From CBDBJR01 sp965206445 (GTDB lineage: Bacteria > Pseudomonadota > Gammaproteobacteria > Arenicellales > Poriferihabitantaceae): a DNA stretch of 64,000 nucleotides. This document shows, piece by piece, positions 16,067 to 24,952 of the stretch (position 1 is the stretch's first letter; every line of letters begins with the position of its first letter). Under the pieces are notes generated by a model. The model was given only the letters and a program-made list of their open reading frames with translations. It made no database searches and was not told the origin of the DNA. Location of the stretch: assembly GCA_965206445.1 (NCBI GenBank), contig CBDBJR010000002.1, positions 2,790,001 through 2,854,000 of the forward strand. The letters are read 5' to 3'. The position numbers and the translations under genes are program-made.

Positions 16067-17095
16067 ATGTTCGGCAGAAAAACTCCCTATTCCGGGCCGC
16101 CGTTGCCGCCGCCCAACGCCGCCCAGGCGGGCCGGGCGCACGACCCAACGGCGGATATTCTGGCCCGGCTGGCGCAGGACTATCTCAAAGAGAAGCGGAC
16201 AAAACGGCGCTGGGGGCTGGCCTTCAAAGTGCTGATCCTGCTGTATCTGGGCGGCCTGCTGTACGCTTACTTGCAATCCACGCATGAGCTTGGCTTTCAA
16301 TCCCATACCGCCGTGGTCGAACTGACCGGCCTGATTGGCCCCGAGGAGGTCAGCGCCGACCTGATCAGCAGCGGCCTGCGGCAGGCGTTCGACGCCAAAC
16401 AGGCCAAAGGCGTGGTGCTGCGCGTCAACAGTGCCGGCGGCACGCCGGTGCAGGCGGCGCAAATCAACCGGCAGATTCGCCGGCTGCGCGCGCAATACCC
16501 GGATAAGCCGTTTTATGTCGTGATTGCCGATATTTGCACCTCCGGCTGTTATTACGTCGCGGTCGCCGCCGAAACGATCTACGCGCATCCGGCCAGCCTG
16601 ATCGGCTCGATTGGCGTGCGCCTGGACAGCTTTGGCTTCGTCGACAGCCTGGCCAAGCTCGGGGTCGAAAGGCGCCTGTTCACCGCCGGCAGCAACAAAG
16701 GCCTGCTGGACCCGTTTTTGCCGCTGGATGCCGCCGAAAAACAGCACGTCGAAAGCATCCTGGCAGAAGTGCATCAACAATTCATTCAAGCGGTCAAAAC
16801 CGGTCGGGGAAACCGTTTGCGTGCCGATGATACGCTCTTTTCCGGGCTGCTCTGGAGTGGCCAAAGCGCCTATCGACTCGGCTTGATTGACGGCTTTTCC
16901 GACCTCGATCAGGTGGCGAAAGAGCAGATCGGGGCGGAGATGATTGTCAGTTATACACCAAGCCAAACGGCGTGGGATCGGCTGCTGCGGCGATTGGACG
17001 CCTCGCTCGGCACGCTGTTGCGCCGGCTGCTGACCACCGACGCGCCCTGGCAGTTGTCCGCGCGCGTTGCGCTGGATGATCGCAGTGCGGCGTGA
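16067..17095 (+). CDS. SppA-like S49 signal peptide peptidase
   Basis: A 342-residue membrane serine protease of family S49. One transmembrane anchor (about 52-70, AFKVLILLYLGGLLYAY) is followed by the protease domain in the periplasm. Conserved elements are VLRVNSAGGTPVQAAQI, the nucleophile block IADICTSGCYYVAVAA with Ser in the expected place, IGSIGV, and GSNKGLLDPFLPL with the probable catalytic Lys. The nucleophile block has Cys residues (CTSGCYY) in place of the more usual Ala/Gly pattern. Likely role is clearing cleaved signal peptides. Confidence 0.87.
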   Translation: MFGRKTPYSGPPLPPPNAAQAGRAHDPTADILARLAQDYLKEKRTKRRWGLAFKVLILLYLGGLLYAYLQSTHELGFQSHTAVVELTGLIGPEEVSADLISSGLRQAFDAKQAKGVVLRVNSAGGTPVQAAQINRQIRRLRAQYPDKPFYVVIADICTSGCYYVAVAAETIYAHPASLIGSIGVRLDSFGFVDSLAKLGVERRLFTAGSNKGLLDPFLPLDAAEKQHVESILAEVHQQFIQAVKTGRGNRLRADDTLFSGLLWSGQSAYRLGLIDGFSDLDQVAKEQIGAEMIVSYTPSQTAWDRLLRRLDASLGTLLRRLLTTDAPWQLSARVALDDRSAA

Positions 17096-17124
17096 ACCGC
17101 CGCAGGCGGCAAACACCCCGGTGG

Positions 17125-17610
17125 TCAGAACAACGCGCGTTCGGTTATCACGGTCTGCTGTGCGGCGGCGAACCGCTGCCACAGGTCGGCCAGCCGCCGC
17201 CCGGACACCGGGTGCGACAGGTCGGGGTATAAATCCGCCACCGGTTTGAGCACATGCGCACAATGGTCGAGCTCGCGCCGGGGGATATCGAGGCCGGCCC
17301 GACGCAGGTTGGCCGGGCCGTACAGCACCACATCGATATCCAGCACCCGGCTATCGAAAGCTTTGCCGCTGCGGACGCGACCGGCGCGATATTCGATCCG
17401 CTGCAACTCGGCCATGATCGATTCGACCGCGTGCGCGCTATGCAGGCCGACCGCCAGATTCAAAAACGGCGGCCCGTCGAACCCCACCGCCGCGGTTTCG
17501 TATACCGGTGAGATGTCGAGCTCGCCGTACAGCCGCCCGATTTCGGCCAGCGCGCAGCGCAGGTTTTTCCCGCGCTCGATGTTGCTCCCCAGACTCAGAA
17601 CCACGTGCAT
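17125..17610 (-). CDS. folK: 2-amino-4-hydroxy-6-hydroxymethyldihydropteridine pyrophosphokinase
   Basis: HPPK of folate synthesis: it transfers pyrophosphate from ATP to 6-hydroxymethyl-dihydropterin. The start MHVVLSLGSNIERGKNLR is canonical, and the RVLDIDVVLYGP motif supplies the magnesium-binding Asp pair. About 161 residues. The start codon shares one base with the folB stop (TGATG), so the two folate genes are coupled; the frame is open further upstream but only inside folB. Confidence 0.9.
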   Translation of the reverse strand: MHVVLSLGSNIERGKNLRCALAEIGRLYGELDISPVYETAAVGFDGPPFLNLAVGLHSAHAVESIMAELQRIEYRAGRVRSGKAFDSRVLDIDVVLYGPANLRRAGLDIPRRELDHCAHVLKPVADLYPDLSHPVSGRRLADLWQRFAAAQQTVITERALF

Positions 17611-17966
17611 CAGGCTCGATCGCCGCGTTCGATGATCACCCCGACATCGCCGATGTTTTGCAGGGCGCCGAATTTGTTGATCTTGACCCGGCACCACGCG
17701 ACCGAAAACTCGCCCAGCAGGATGCCGGCAATCTCTTCGGCCAGCTTTTCCACCAGCTCAAACCGCGATTGGCCGACAAACTCCTGTATCCGTTTGGACA
17801 CCTCCTTGTAGTTTAACGTGTCCGCCAACTGATCACTGGCCGCCGCCGGTTTGATATCGCAGCCGAGATCCAGATCGATGCTCAGCGTCTGGGTAAGCTG
17901 TTTTTCCCAGGCATAGGCGCCGATAACACAATCGACTTTCAGCTGATGCAGGTAAATGATATCCAT
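17610..17966 (-). CDS. folB: Dihydroneopterin aldolase
   Basis: FolB-type dihydroneopterin aldolase or epimerase, about 118 residues from MDIIYLHQLKVDCVIGAY. Visible family features are IGAYAWEKQLTQTL, TLNYKEVSKRI and the late catalytic-Lys region VKINKFGALQNIGDVGVIIE; the usual Lys-Pro is Lys-Phe here. A second in-frame ATG at 17981 arises from a 15-bp tandem repeat, so the leader offers two starts. It sits directly before folK. Confidence 0.87.
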   Translation of the reverse strand: MDIIYLHQLKVDCVIGAYAWEKQLTQTLSIDLDLGCDIKPAAASDQLADTLNYKEVSKRIQEFVGQSRFELVEKLAEEIAGILLGEFSVAWCRVKINKFGALQNIGDVGVIIERGDRA

Positions 17967-18008
17967 TACAATCTCGGGCATTACAATTCAGGGCATTACA
18001 ATTCCGTC
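17964..18008. repeat. 15-bp tandem repeat over the folB start
   Basis: Three imperfect copies of CATTACAATTCAGGG (17964-17978, 17979-17993, 17994-18008). On the minus strand each unit supplies an ATG; the nearest two are in frame with folB, and the third is followed at once by a stop. Confidence 0.75.
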
Positions 18009-18122
18009 TCCCTCGCCGGGTGCGGCCGGCGGCATTGACCGCACCGACACCTGCACACCCGCGAACGAGCATCTGATTGTATCGCAACTCCTGACGCGCC
18101 GACCTTTTCAATCCCCCGTTGC

Positions 18123-18710
18123 ATGACCGACCTCCTGCTACCGCTGTTCGGCTATCTGATTGGCTCGATTTCGAGCGCGGTCCTTGTCTGCCGGCTGATG
18201 CGGCTGCCGGACCCGCGCTCCGCCGGCTCAAACAACCCGGGGGCGACCAATGTATTGCGCCTGGGCGGGAAAACCGCGATGAGCCTGGTCTTGCTCGGCG
18301 ACCTGCTCAAAGGTCTGCTGCCGGTCGCCGCCGCCCGCGCGTTGAACAGCAGCGAGCCGGTGCTGGCCATGGTCGGCCTGGCGGCGGTGTGCGGGCATCT
18401 GTATCCGGTATTTTTCGGCTTCAAAGGCGGCAAAGGCGTGGCCACTACCGCCGGTGTGCTGGTCGCCCTCAGCGGCACTCTGGTGCTGACGCTGCTGGCG
18501 GTCTGGCTGCTCATCGCGGCGACCACCCGCTATGCCTCACTGGCGGCACTGGCGGCGGCGGCAGCGGCGCCGGTGATGGCGCTGTGGCTGCTGCCGGGGT
18601 GGTATTTTTTCGGCATGGCGCTGGCCCTGACGAGCCTGATATTCTGGCGTCACCGCGACAACATCCGCCGTCTGCTCGCCGGTCGGGAAAACCGATTGGG
18701 CCGGCGCTGA
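18123..18710 (+). CDS. plsY: Acyl-phosphate:glycerol-3-phosphate acyltransferase
   Basis: PlsY, a five-helix inner membrane enzyme that acylates glycerol-3-phosphate with acyl phosphate in the first step of phospholipid synthesis. Its three loop motifs are present: GSISSAVLVCRLM, SGSNNPGATNVLR-like GSNNPGATNVLRLGGK, and FGFKGGKGVATTAG. Length 195 residues is normal. Between divergent folB and convergent tsaD. Confidence 0.93.
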   Translation: MTDLLLPLFGYLIGSISSAVLVCRLMRLPDPRSAGSNNPGATNVLRLGGKTAMSLVLLGDLLKGLLPVAAARALNSSEPVLAMVGLAAVCGHLYPVFFGFKGGKGVATTAGVLVALSGTLVLTLLAVWLLIAATTRYASLAALAAAAAAPVMALWLLPGWYFFGMALALTSLIFWRHRDNIRRLLAGRENRLGRR

Positions 18711-18719
18711 TGCCGGCAT

Positions 18720-19766
18720 TCACGCCGCGCCGGCGGGGGCCAATTCGTCCAGCCGCCATCGCGGTCTGATTTCAGCGCCGGAAGCCGGGTTTTCCGCCTG
18801 CCCCGAGCGCATCCGGAGGTAGCCGGCATAGGCGATCATCGCGCCGTTGTCGGTACACAATTCCACCCGCGGACAATAGACCCGCGCCCCTGACTTTGCC
18901 GCCTCGGCCTTGATCCGGCTGCGCAGGCGCAGGTTTGCCCCCACTCCGCCCGCCACCACCAGGGCGTGCCTGCCGGTTTGCTGTAGCGCACGCACCGATT
19001 TGATGCACAGCGTATCGACCACCGCCTCCTCGAACGCGCGGGCAATATCGCAGACAGTCTGCCGATCCAGTTGATGCTTCCGGCTGGTATGCCGGGCGGC
19101 CGTTTTCAAACCGCTGAAGCTGAAATCCAACCCGGGGCGGTTGATCATCGGCCGGGGGAAATCAAACCGATCAGCGCGCCCCTGCACCGCCGCCCGGGCA
19201 ATCGCCGGGCCGCCCGGATAACCCAGCCCCAGCAGCGTGGCGGTTTTGTCGAACGCCTCGCCGGCCGCATCATCCAGCGTCTGCCCCAAAATGGCATAGT
19301 CGCCGATCGCTTTGACATCAACCAGCAGACAATGCCCGCCGGAAACCAGCAGCGCAACAAACGGCGGCTGCGGGGACTGCGGCTCCAGCATCGAGACCAG
19401 CAGGTGCCCTTCCATATGGTGCACGCCGATCGACGGCACGCCCCAGGCGGCCGCCAGGCTGCGGCCGACCGAGGCGCCCACCAACAGCGCCCCGGCCAGA
19501 CCGGGGCCGGCGGTATAGGCCACGCCGTCAACCGCCCGACCGGCGTTCGCGGGGGCGTGCAGCACGGCATCAATCAGCGGCAGCAAGGTGCGAATATGGT
19601 CTCTTGCGGCCAATTCCGGCACCACGCCGCCATAATGTGCGTGCAGCTCGGTCTGCGAGGCCAATTGGTGCACAATCAGGCCCTGGTCGCCGGCATAAAT
19701 CGCCGCCGCCGTATCATCGCAGGAAGTTTCGATGCCCAGAATTCGCACGCGCCGATTGTACACCAT
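18720..19766 (-). CDS. tsaD: tRNA threonylcarbamoyladenosine transferase subunit TsaD
   Basis: TsaD (Kae1/Gcp family), catalytic subunit for t6A37 of ANN-decoding tRNAs. It begins RILGIETSCDDTAAAIY, has the metal-binding GVHHMEGHLL motif with both His, and LVSGGHCLL and FSGLKTAARH segments. Length 348 is normal. A GTG six codons inside the chosen ATG (19766) is also possible. Ends 10 bp from convergent plsY. Confidence 0.94.
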   Translation of the reverse strand: MVYNRRVRILGIETSCDDTAAAIYAGDQGLIVHQLASQTELHAHYGGVVPELAARDHIRTLLPLIDAVLHAPANAGRAVDGVAYTAGPGLAGALLVGASVGRSLAAAWGVPSIGVHHMEGHLLVSMLEPQSPQPPFVALLVSGGHCLLVDVKAIGDYAILGQTLDDAAGEAFDKTATLLGLGYPGGPAIARAAVQGRADRFDFPRPMINRPGLDFSFSGLKTAARHTSRKHQLDRQTVCDIARAFEEAVVDTLCIKSVRALQQTGRHALVVAGGVGANLRLRSRIKAEAAKSGARVYCPRVELCTDNGAMIAYAGYLRMRSGQAENPASGAEIRPRWRLDELAPAGAA

Positions 19767-19791
19767 CGATTAACTGGAGTATTTTTACCGC

Positions 19792-20487
19792 ATGACCGCT
19801 ATCGCCCGGCTGCTCGCCACGCCGACCGAGCCGTTCCCCGCACTGACGCCCGCCAATGCGGCGGCGCCGGTTGCTGTCGGCGGCGACCTCAGCCCGCACC
19901 GGCTGGTACAGGCGTATAGCCGCGGCATATTTCCGTGGTTTGGCCCGGATGAACCGATTCTCTGGTGGTCGCCGGACCCCCGATGCGTGCTGTACCCGCA
20001 CCGCTTCGCGGCTTCCCGTGATTTGCGCCGGCAATTGCGCAAACACGACTATGCATTCAAGCTGGACACGGATTTTGCTCAGGTAATCGGCAAATGCGCC
20101 GAACCGCGCCAACCGGATTCCGGCACCTGGATCACCGCCGGGATGCAGGCGGCCTACATTCGATTGCACCATATCGGCATCGCCCACTGCGCCGAAATCT
20201 GGCGGGACGGGAGGCTGGTCGGCGGCTTGTACGGGCTGGCGATCGGTGGCATTTTTTACGGTGAAAGCATGTTCAGCCGGGTCAGCAACGGCTCGAAAAT
20301 GGCGCTGGCTTTATTGATCGAACAGCTCAGGCAGTGGCAGTTTACGCTGATCGACTGCCAGGTCAGCTCGGCGCACCTGCTGCGTCTGGGGGCGCAACAA
20401 ATCTCTCGCCAGAAGTTCACGGAGCATTTAGAATCGGGGGTCAGACAAGCCGGAAAACCCGGCCCCTGGAACACGGACACGATGTGA
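19792..20487 (+). CDS. aat: Leucyl/phenylalanyl-tRNA-protein transferase
   Basis: Aat adds Leu or Phe to N-terminal Lys/Arg of proteins, marking them for ClpS-ClpAP. The diagnostic stretch YSRGIFPWFGPDEPILWWSP is present, as is GGLYGLAIGGIFYGESMFS. 231 residues is normal. It is followed by bpt, so both bacterial N-degron transferases lie together. Confidence 0.94.
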   Translation: MTAIARLLATPTEPFPALTPANAAAPVAVGGDLSPHRLVQAYSRGIFPWFGPDEPILWWSPDPRCVLYPHRFAASRDLRRQLRKHDYAFKLDTDFAQVIGKCAEPRQPDSGTWITAGMQAAYIRLHHIGIAHCAEIWRDGRLVGGLYGLAIGGIFYGESMFSRVSNGSKMALALLIEQLRQWQFTLIDCQVSSAHLLRLGAQQISRQKFTEHLESGVRQAGKPGPWNTDTM

Positions 20488-20506
20488 ACATAATGTATGC
20501 CTTAAA

Positions 20507-20533
20507 CCAGACCATGCCATGCCAGACCATGCC
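20507..20533. repeat. 15-bp direct repeat in aat-bpt spacer
   Basis: CCAGACCATGCC occurs at 20507-20518 and again at 20522-20533, giving a 15-bp period in the short leader before bpt. Each copy contains an ATG, not in the bpt frame as used. Confidence 0.6.
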
Positions 20534-20560
20534 CTGCAAAACCACGCGGCCTGAGCGGCA

Positions 20561-21274
20561 ATGAGTATTCAGACCCGGCAGCCGAGACTATTCCTGTCCG
20601 CGCCCCACCCATGCCCCTACATTGCCCCGGAAACGGCGTCTACCATACTGCTGGATCCGAACCATAAGGTTGACAACAAGCTGTTCGGTATTTTGCTGCA
20701 AGCCGGGTTCCGGCGCAGCGGCGTCACGATCTATCGCCCGCATTGCCGCAACTGCAATGCCTGCCTGTCGGTGCGGATTCCGGCGAAAGAATTCAGGCCC
20801 AACCGCAGCCAGGCCCGCACCTACGCCAAAAATGCCGACCTGACGACCACGCTGGTGCCGAGCAGTTTCAAGCAGGAGCATTTCGAGCTGTATTGCCGCT
20901 ATCAGGCGTGGCGCCATCCCGATGATGCGATGGATCATGCGGACCCGCAGCGCTATCGCGAGTTCATGGTCGATTCGTCGGTCGAAACCGTGTTTCTCGA
21001 ATATCGCCTGGACTGTCAATTGGTGGCGCTGTCGGTGTGCGATCTGACCGACGGGGGCATGTCGGCCGCCTACACCTTTTTTGAGCCGGATATGAGCCGG
21101 CGCAGCCTCGGCACGTACGCCATCTTAAAACAGATCGACTACGTCAACCGCATGCAGCTGGACTGGCTCTACCTGGGCTACTGGATCGACGGCTGCCGCA
21201 AGATGTCGTACAAAACCAATTTCAAGCCGCTGTTTGTGCTGACCAACCAGGAATGGCGGCTGCTGAACAAATAA
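20561..21274 (+). CDS. bpt: Aspartate/glutamate leucyltransferase
   Basis: Bpt, an Ate1-related enzyme that transfers Leu to N-terminal Asp or Glu. N-terminal cysteine-bearing region CPYIAPETAS and GFRRSGVTIYRPHCRNCNAC are typical, as is the C-terminal YLGYWIDGCRKMSYKTNFKP. 237 residues is the normal length. It follows aat and ends 8 bp from convergent nadE. Confidence 0.93.
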   Translation: MSIQTRQPRLFLSAPHPCPYIAPETASTILLDPNHKVDNKLFGILLQAGFRRSGVTIYRPHCRNCNACLSVRIPAKEFRPNRSQARTYAKNADLTTTLVPSSFKQEHFELYCRYQAWRHPDDAMDHADPQRYREFMVDSSVETVFLEYRLDCQLVALSVCDLTDGGMSAAYTFFEPDMSRRSLGTYAILKQIDYVNRMQLDWLYLGYWIDGCRKMSYKTNFKPLFVLTNQEWRLLNK

Positions 21275-21281
21275 ACGCCGC

Positions 21282-22928
21282 TCAATCGCCGGCCACGCGA
21301 TCGGCGGCGCCGGCGGGCCGAAAAAACCCCGAGGTGATCGGATAGCGCCGGTCTCTGCCGAATGCCCTGGAGGTAATCCGCACCCCCGGGGCCGCCTGGC
21401 GCCGCTTGTATTCATTGCGCACCACCAGGTTGATCACCCGGTGCACGGTGGCGGCGTCAAACCCGGCGGCAATGATCTGCCCGGCCGATTGATCGCGCTC
21501 GACGAATGCCTCCAGAATCGCGTCGAGCACATCGTAGGCCGGCAAACTATCCGCATCCTTTTGCCCGGGCGCCAGCTCGGCTGAAGGCGGTCGGCGGATC
21601 ACTCGCTCGGGAATCACGCCGGACTGGCTGTTGCGGTAGTTGGCCAACGCATACACCATCATCTTGGGCACATCCTTGAGCGCGGAAAACCCGCCCACCA
21701 TGTCGCCGTACAGCGTCGCATAGCCGACTGCCATTTCGCTCTTGTTGCCGGTGGTCAGCACCATATACCCCAGCTTGTTGGATATCGCCATCAGCAGCAG
21801 GCCGCGTATCCGTGCCTGAATATTCTCCTCCGTGGTGTCCGTCGGCAGCCCGGCAAACAGCGGCTCAAGCTGGCTGCTCACCGTGGAAAATATCTGCCGG
21901 ATCGGTATCACGTGATAGTGCACCCCCAGCCGGTGCGCCTGTGCCTGCGCATCTTCCAGGCTGATTTTGCTGGTGTATTGCGACGGCATCATGACCGCCG
22001 ATACCCGCTGCGCGCCAATCGCATCGACGGCAATCGCCAGACTCAAGGCCGAGTCGATGCCGCCGGACAGCCCGAGCACAATCCCGTTGAACCGATTCTT
22101 CTCGATATAGTCACGCACGCCCAGCAAAATCGCGCGGTACACCAGCCGTTCGCCCTGCAACCGCGGCGCAATCTCGCCGGGGAGAAAACGGCCCTGCGAA
22201 AAACACACGCGCTCGAGGCCGGTCTCAAACGCCGGCAACCGGGCCGCGACCGTGCCGTCGGCATTGACCGCCATCGAAGAGCCGTCGAACACCAGCTCAT
22301 CCTGCCCGCCGACCTGGTTGACATACACGATCGGCAACCCAAACCGACGCGCCTGCCGGCACACCACCTGTTGTTCGCGCAGCTCGGCCTGGCGGTGGTG
22401 AAACGGCGAGGCATTGATCGAGATGATCAACTCCGCCCCGCCTTCGACCGACTCCTGCATCGGGGTGTCGTGCCAGATATCTTCGCACACGGTCAAACCG
22501 ATCCGACACCCGCGGAGGTTGACCACCAGCGGCTGTCTGCCGGCCTCAAAATACCGTTTTTCGTCGAATACCGCATAGTTCGGCAATCGGCGTTTGTGGT
22601 ATTCGCCAACCACCCGGCCATCCTCGATCACCAGCAAGGCGTTATAGACCTTGTCGGCGTGCTGACGCGGGTGGCCGACTACCAGCGCGATGCCGTGCAC
22701 AGACTGCATCAACACGGCCAATGACTGCGCCGCTCGAGCGAGAAAATCCGGGCGCAGCAGCAAATCTTCCGGCGGATAACCGACCAGCGACAGCTCGGGA
22801 AAGACGACCATATCGCAGCCCATTTGATCCCGCGCGGTGACGCTGTGGCGGATCATTTTTTCACGATTGCCGGCCAGATCGCCGACCACGGGATTGATTT
22901 GTGCCAGCGCGATGTGCAGCTCTTGCAT
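21282..22928 (-). CDS. nadE: Glutamine-dependent NAD+ synthetase
   Basis: A two-domain NadE of 548 residues. The N-terminal nitrilase-like glutaminase domain has Glu in VVFPELSLVGYPPED, Lys in HKRRLPNYAVFDEKRYF and the nucleophile Cys in IGLTVCEDIWHD. The C-terminal synthetase carries the P-loop LGLSGGIDSALSLAIAV and YTTGNKSEMAVGYATLYGDM-like LTTGNKSEMAVGYATLYGD. Converts deamido-NAD to NAD using glutamine. Confidence 0.95.
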   Translation of the reverse strand: MQELHIALAQINPVVGDLAGNREKMIRHSVTARDQMGCDMVVFPELSLVGYPPEDLLLRPDFLARAAQSLAVLMQSVHGIALVVGHPRQHADKVYNALLVIEDGRVVGEYHKRRLPNYAVFDEKRYFEAGRQPLVVNLRGCRIGLTVCEDIWHDTPMQESVEGGAELIISINASPFHHRQAELREQQVVCRQARRFGLPIVYVNQVGGQDELVFDGSSMAVNADGTVAARLPAFETGLERVCFSQGRFLPGEIAPRLQGERLVYRAILLGVRDYIEKNRFNGIVLGLSGGIDSALSLAIAVDAIGAQRVSAVMMPSQYTSKISLEDAQAQAHRLGVHYHVIPIRQIFSTVSSQLEPLFAGLPTDTTEENIQARIRGLLLMAISNKLGYMVLTTGNKSEMAVGYATLYGDMVGGFSALKDVPKMMVYALANYRNSQSGVIPERVIRRPPSAELAPGQKDADSLPAYDVLDAILEAFVERDQSAGQIIAAGFDAATVHRVINLVVRNEYKRRQAAPGVRITSRAFGRDRRYPITSGFFRPAGAADRVAGD

Positions 22929-23002
22929 CGGTGGGAAAGTTTAGTTGTGCGGTAGTCGGCGCGGCCTGACCCGAGCGGGTAAACCGGCTGGTCGCCGCGC
23001 GG

Positions 23003-24952
23003 TCACGACAGCGGCCGCAGCGCAAGCCTGAGCGCCCGCAGCTGGCCGACATGCCAGAACGGCGCCTGCTCGAGCAGACGATAGCCGCGATTGAGCGCCG
23101 ACAAGGCCTGATTTCTCAGCGCCCGGTCGCGCCGCAAAGCGGCCAGATTCAGCGTCGATTCGAGCAGCACCGCAGCGGGCGAAGGGTTGGCCGCGTCGCC
23201 TATCACCTCGACCGCCGACGCCGGCGCCAACAGCGTCCGGTCTTCCTGCCGCCAGCCGTTCTGTTGGTGAAAACGCCGCCAGCCCTGGCGCAGCACCGCC
23301 TCCATCAGCGCATAGTCCGCCGCCGCCCCGGTTAATTCCGCCAGCGCCCATAAGCCGCGCGCGACATAGGCATAATCGGCCAGCGAGGCGCTGCCGAGCA
23401 CCCGGCCTTTGGTGCGCGAGCGGTGAAGCTGCTGCCCGTCCCACAACTGTGCGGCGATAAAATCGCGCAGTTGCAGCGCCGTTTGCCGATAGCCGTCATC
23501 GCCCAGCAGCCGGGCGGCATCGGCAAAGGCCGCCAGCGCCAGGCCATTCCAGCCGGCCAGCAGCTTGTCATCCACCGGCAGCGAACGGGCATCCCGCGCC
23601 GACTGCATCTTATCGATTGCGCTGCGATACCGTTGCTGCGCCCGGTCGAGCGGCACGGCGTGCAATTGGGCAAAATCGGCCAGCGAATACACCCAGCGCG
23701 GGTGATTGCCGGCCGGCAGCTCGGGCGCACGCGCCAGGCCCCAGACAAACCCGATCAACCGATACTCCTCGGCGGACAGAATCTGCTGCAATTCCTGCGC
23801 CTGCCACAGATAGCCGCCGCCTTCGACACCCTGCGCGTCCACCGCCGAAAACGACGCCATCAACGCCCCGTCGGCATGCCACATCCGCCGCCGCATAAAA
23901 TCGAGCGTCCGTCGGGCCACCCGCTCGTACTCGGGCGCATCCAGTACCGTCGCCGCCCGCAGATACACGCCGGCCAGATTGGCATTGTCGTACAGCATTT
24001 TCTCAAAATGCGGCAGCAACCAGTCCGGATCGACCGCATAACGAAAAAAACCGCCGCCAAGCTGATCGTGCAGGCCGAGATTGGCCATCGCATCCAGCGT
24101 CGTGCGCAAAAAATCCGCCAGATCGGCGCGCGGCTTGTCCTGCTGTGATTGCAGCAAATAGTCGAGCTGCGGCGCCGACGGGAACTTGTTCTGCTGTCCG
24201 AAACCGCCCAGCGACGTATCCGCACGGCGTAAAATGCCGTCCACCGACTGCGCCAGTATGCGCTGTGAGCGCGCCGTATCGAGCTCGGCACGCGCATCGG
24301 GAAACCCGGCAACCACCTCGGCGCGCACCAGCTTCCGCACCGTGTCCCGATCGGTTTGCCAAACCTGCTGCAACCGCTCCAGCGTGGCCAGAAACCGGTC
24401 GGGCGGCAGATAGAGGGTCGCATAAATCGGATGCCCGTCCGGTGTCAGAAATACGTTTAGCGGCCAGCCGCCCCGTTGCAATATGCGCTGCGCAAACGCC
24501 ATCAGCCGAATATCCAGCGCCGCCTCCAGCTCCCGGTCGATTTTCACCGGCACAAAATGCCGATTGAGCACACTCGCCACCGCCTCATTCCGGTAGCTTT
24601 CCCGCTGCATCACATGGCACCAGTGACAGGAGAAATACCCCACGGACAAAAACAGGATTTTGTCCGTCTCACGCGCCGTATCGATCGCCCGCTGGTCCCA
24701 TTGCTGCCACGCCACCGGGTCGTTGCCGTGCAGGGCGAGATACGGCGCCGGGTGATCGCGCAATTGATTTTTCAGTTCGCCGGCCACCGCGCCGACGGCA
24801 AAAAGCAGGCACAGGCCGGCGCACAAGACGGCAATCGCAGCGCGCATCCGCGCCGAACCCGGAGCCGCTACCGCCCCTGAAAGCCGGCGGCCGGCGGGCG
24901 TTCCGGCCTGCGGCGGCACCCGGCACCCCGAGTCAATCGTTGCCGTCATCAT
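23003..24952 (-). CDS. Exported thioredoxin-domain/DUF255 protein (YyaL-like)
   Basis: A 649-residue member of the DUF255 family (YyaL or SPATA20-like): a thioredoxin-like N-terminal domain followed by a helical-barrel domain. SVGYFSCHWCHVMQRESY carries the CxxC pair, GGWPLNVFLTPDGHPIY the cis-proline region. Unlike many relatives it appears exported: MRAAIAVLCAGLCLLFAVGA beginning at 24847 is a good signal peptide, which makes 24847 a plausible true start, whereas 24952 overlaps tatC by 4 bp (ATGA). Function of the family is unsettled. Confidence 0.82.
   Translation of the reverse strand: MMTATIDSGCRVPPQAGTPAGRRLSGAVAAPGSARMRAAIAVLCAGLCLLFAVGAVAGELKNQLRDHPAPYLALHGNDPVAWQQWDQRAIDTARETDKILFLSVGYFSCHWCHVMQRESYRNEAVASVLNRHFVPVKIDRELEAALDIRLMAFAQRILQRGGWPLNVFLTPDGHPIYATLYLPPDRFLATLERLQQVWQTDRDTVRKLVRAEVVAGFPDARAELDTARSQRILAQSVDGILRRADTSLGGFGQQNKFPSAPQLDYLLQSQQDKPRADLADFLRTTLDAMANLGLHDQLGGGFFRYAVDPDWLLPHFEKMLYDNANLAGVYLRAATVLDAPEYERVARRTLDFMRRRMWHADGALMASFSAVDAQGVEGGGYLWQAQELQQILSAEEYRLIGFVWGLARAPELPAGNHPRWVYSLADFAQLHAVPLDRAQQRYRSAIDKMQSARDARSLPVDDKLLAGWNGLALAAFADAARLLGDDGYRQTALQLRDFIAAQLWDGQQLHRSRTKGRVLGSASLADYAYVARGLWALAELTGAAADYALMEAVLRQGWRRFHQQNGWRQEDRTLLAPASAVEVIGDAANPSPAAVLLESTLNLAALRRDRALRNQALSALNRGYRLLEQAPFWHVGQLRALRLALRPLS

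Noticed and set aside
15758..17263. A 501-codon minus-strand frame
   Set aside because: It is antisense to the SppA-like gene, which has clear S49 motifs; no recognisable domain on the minus strand.
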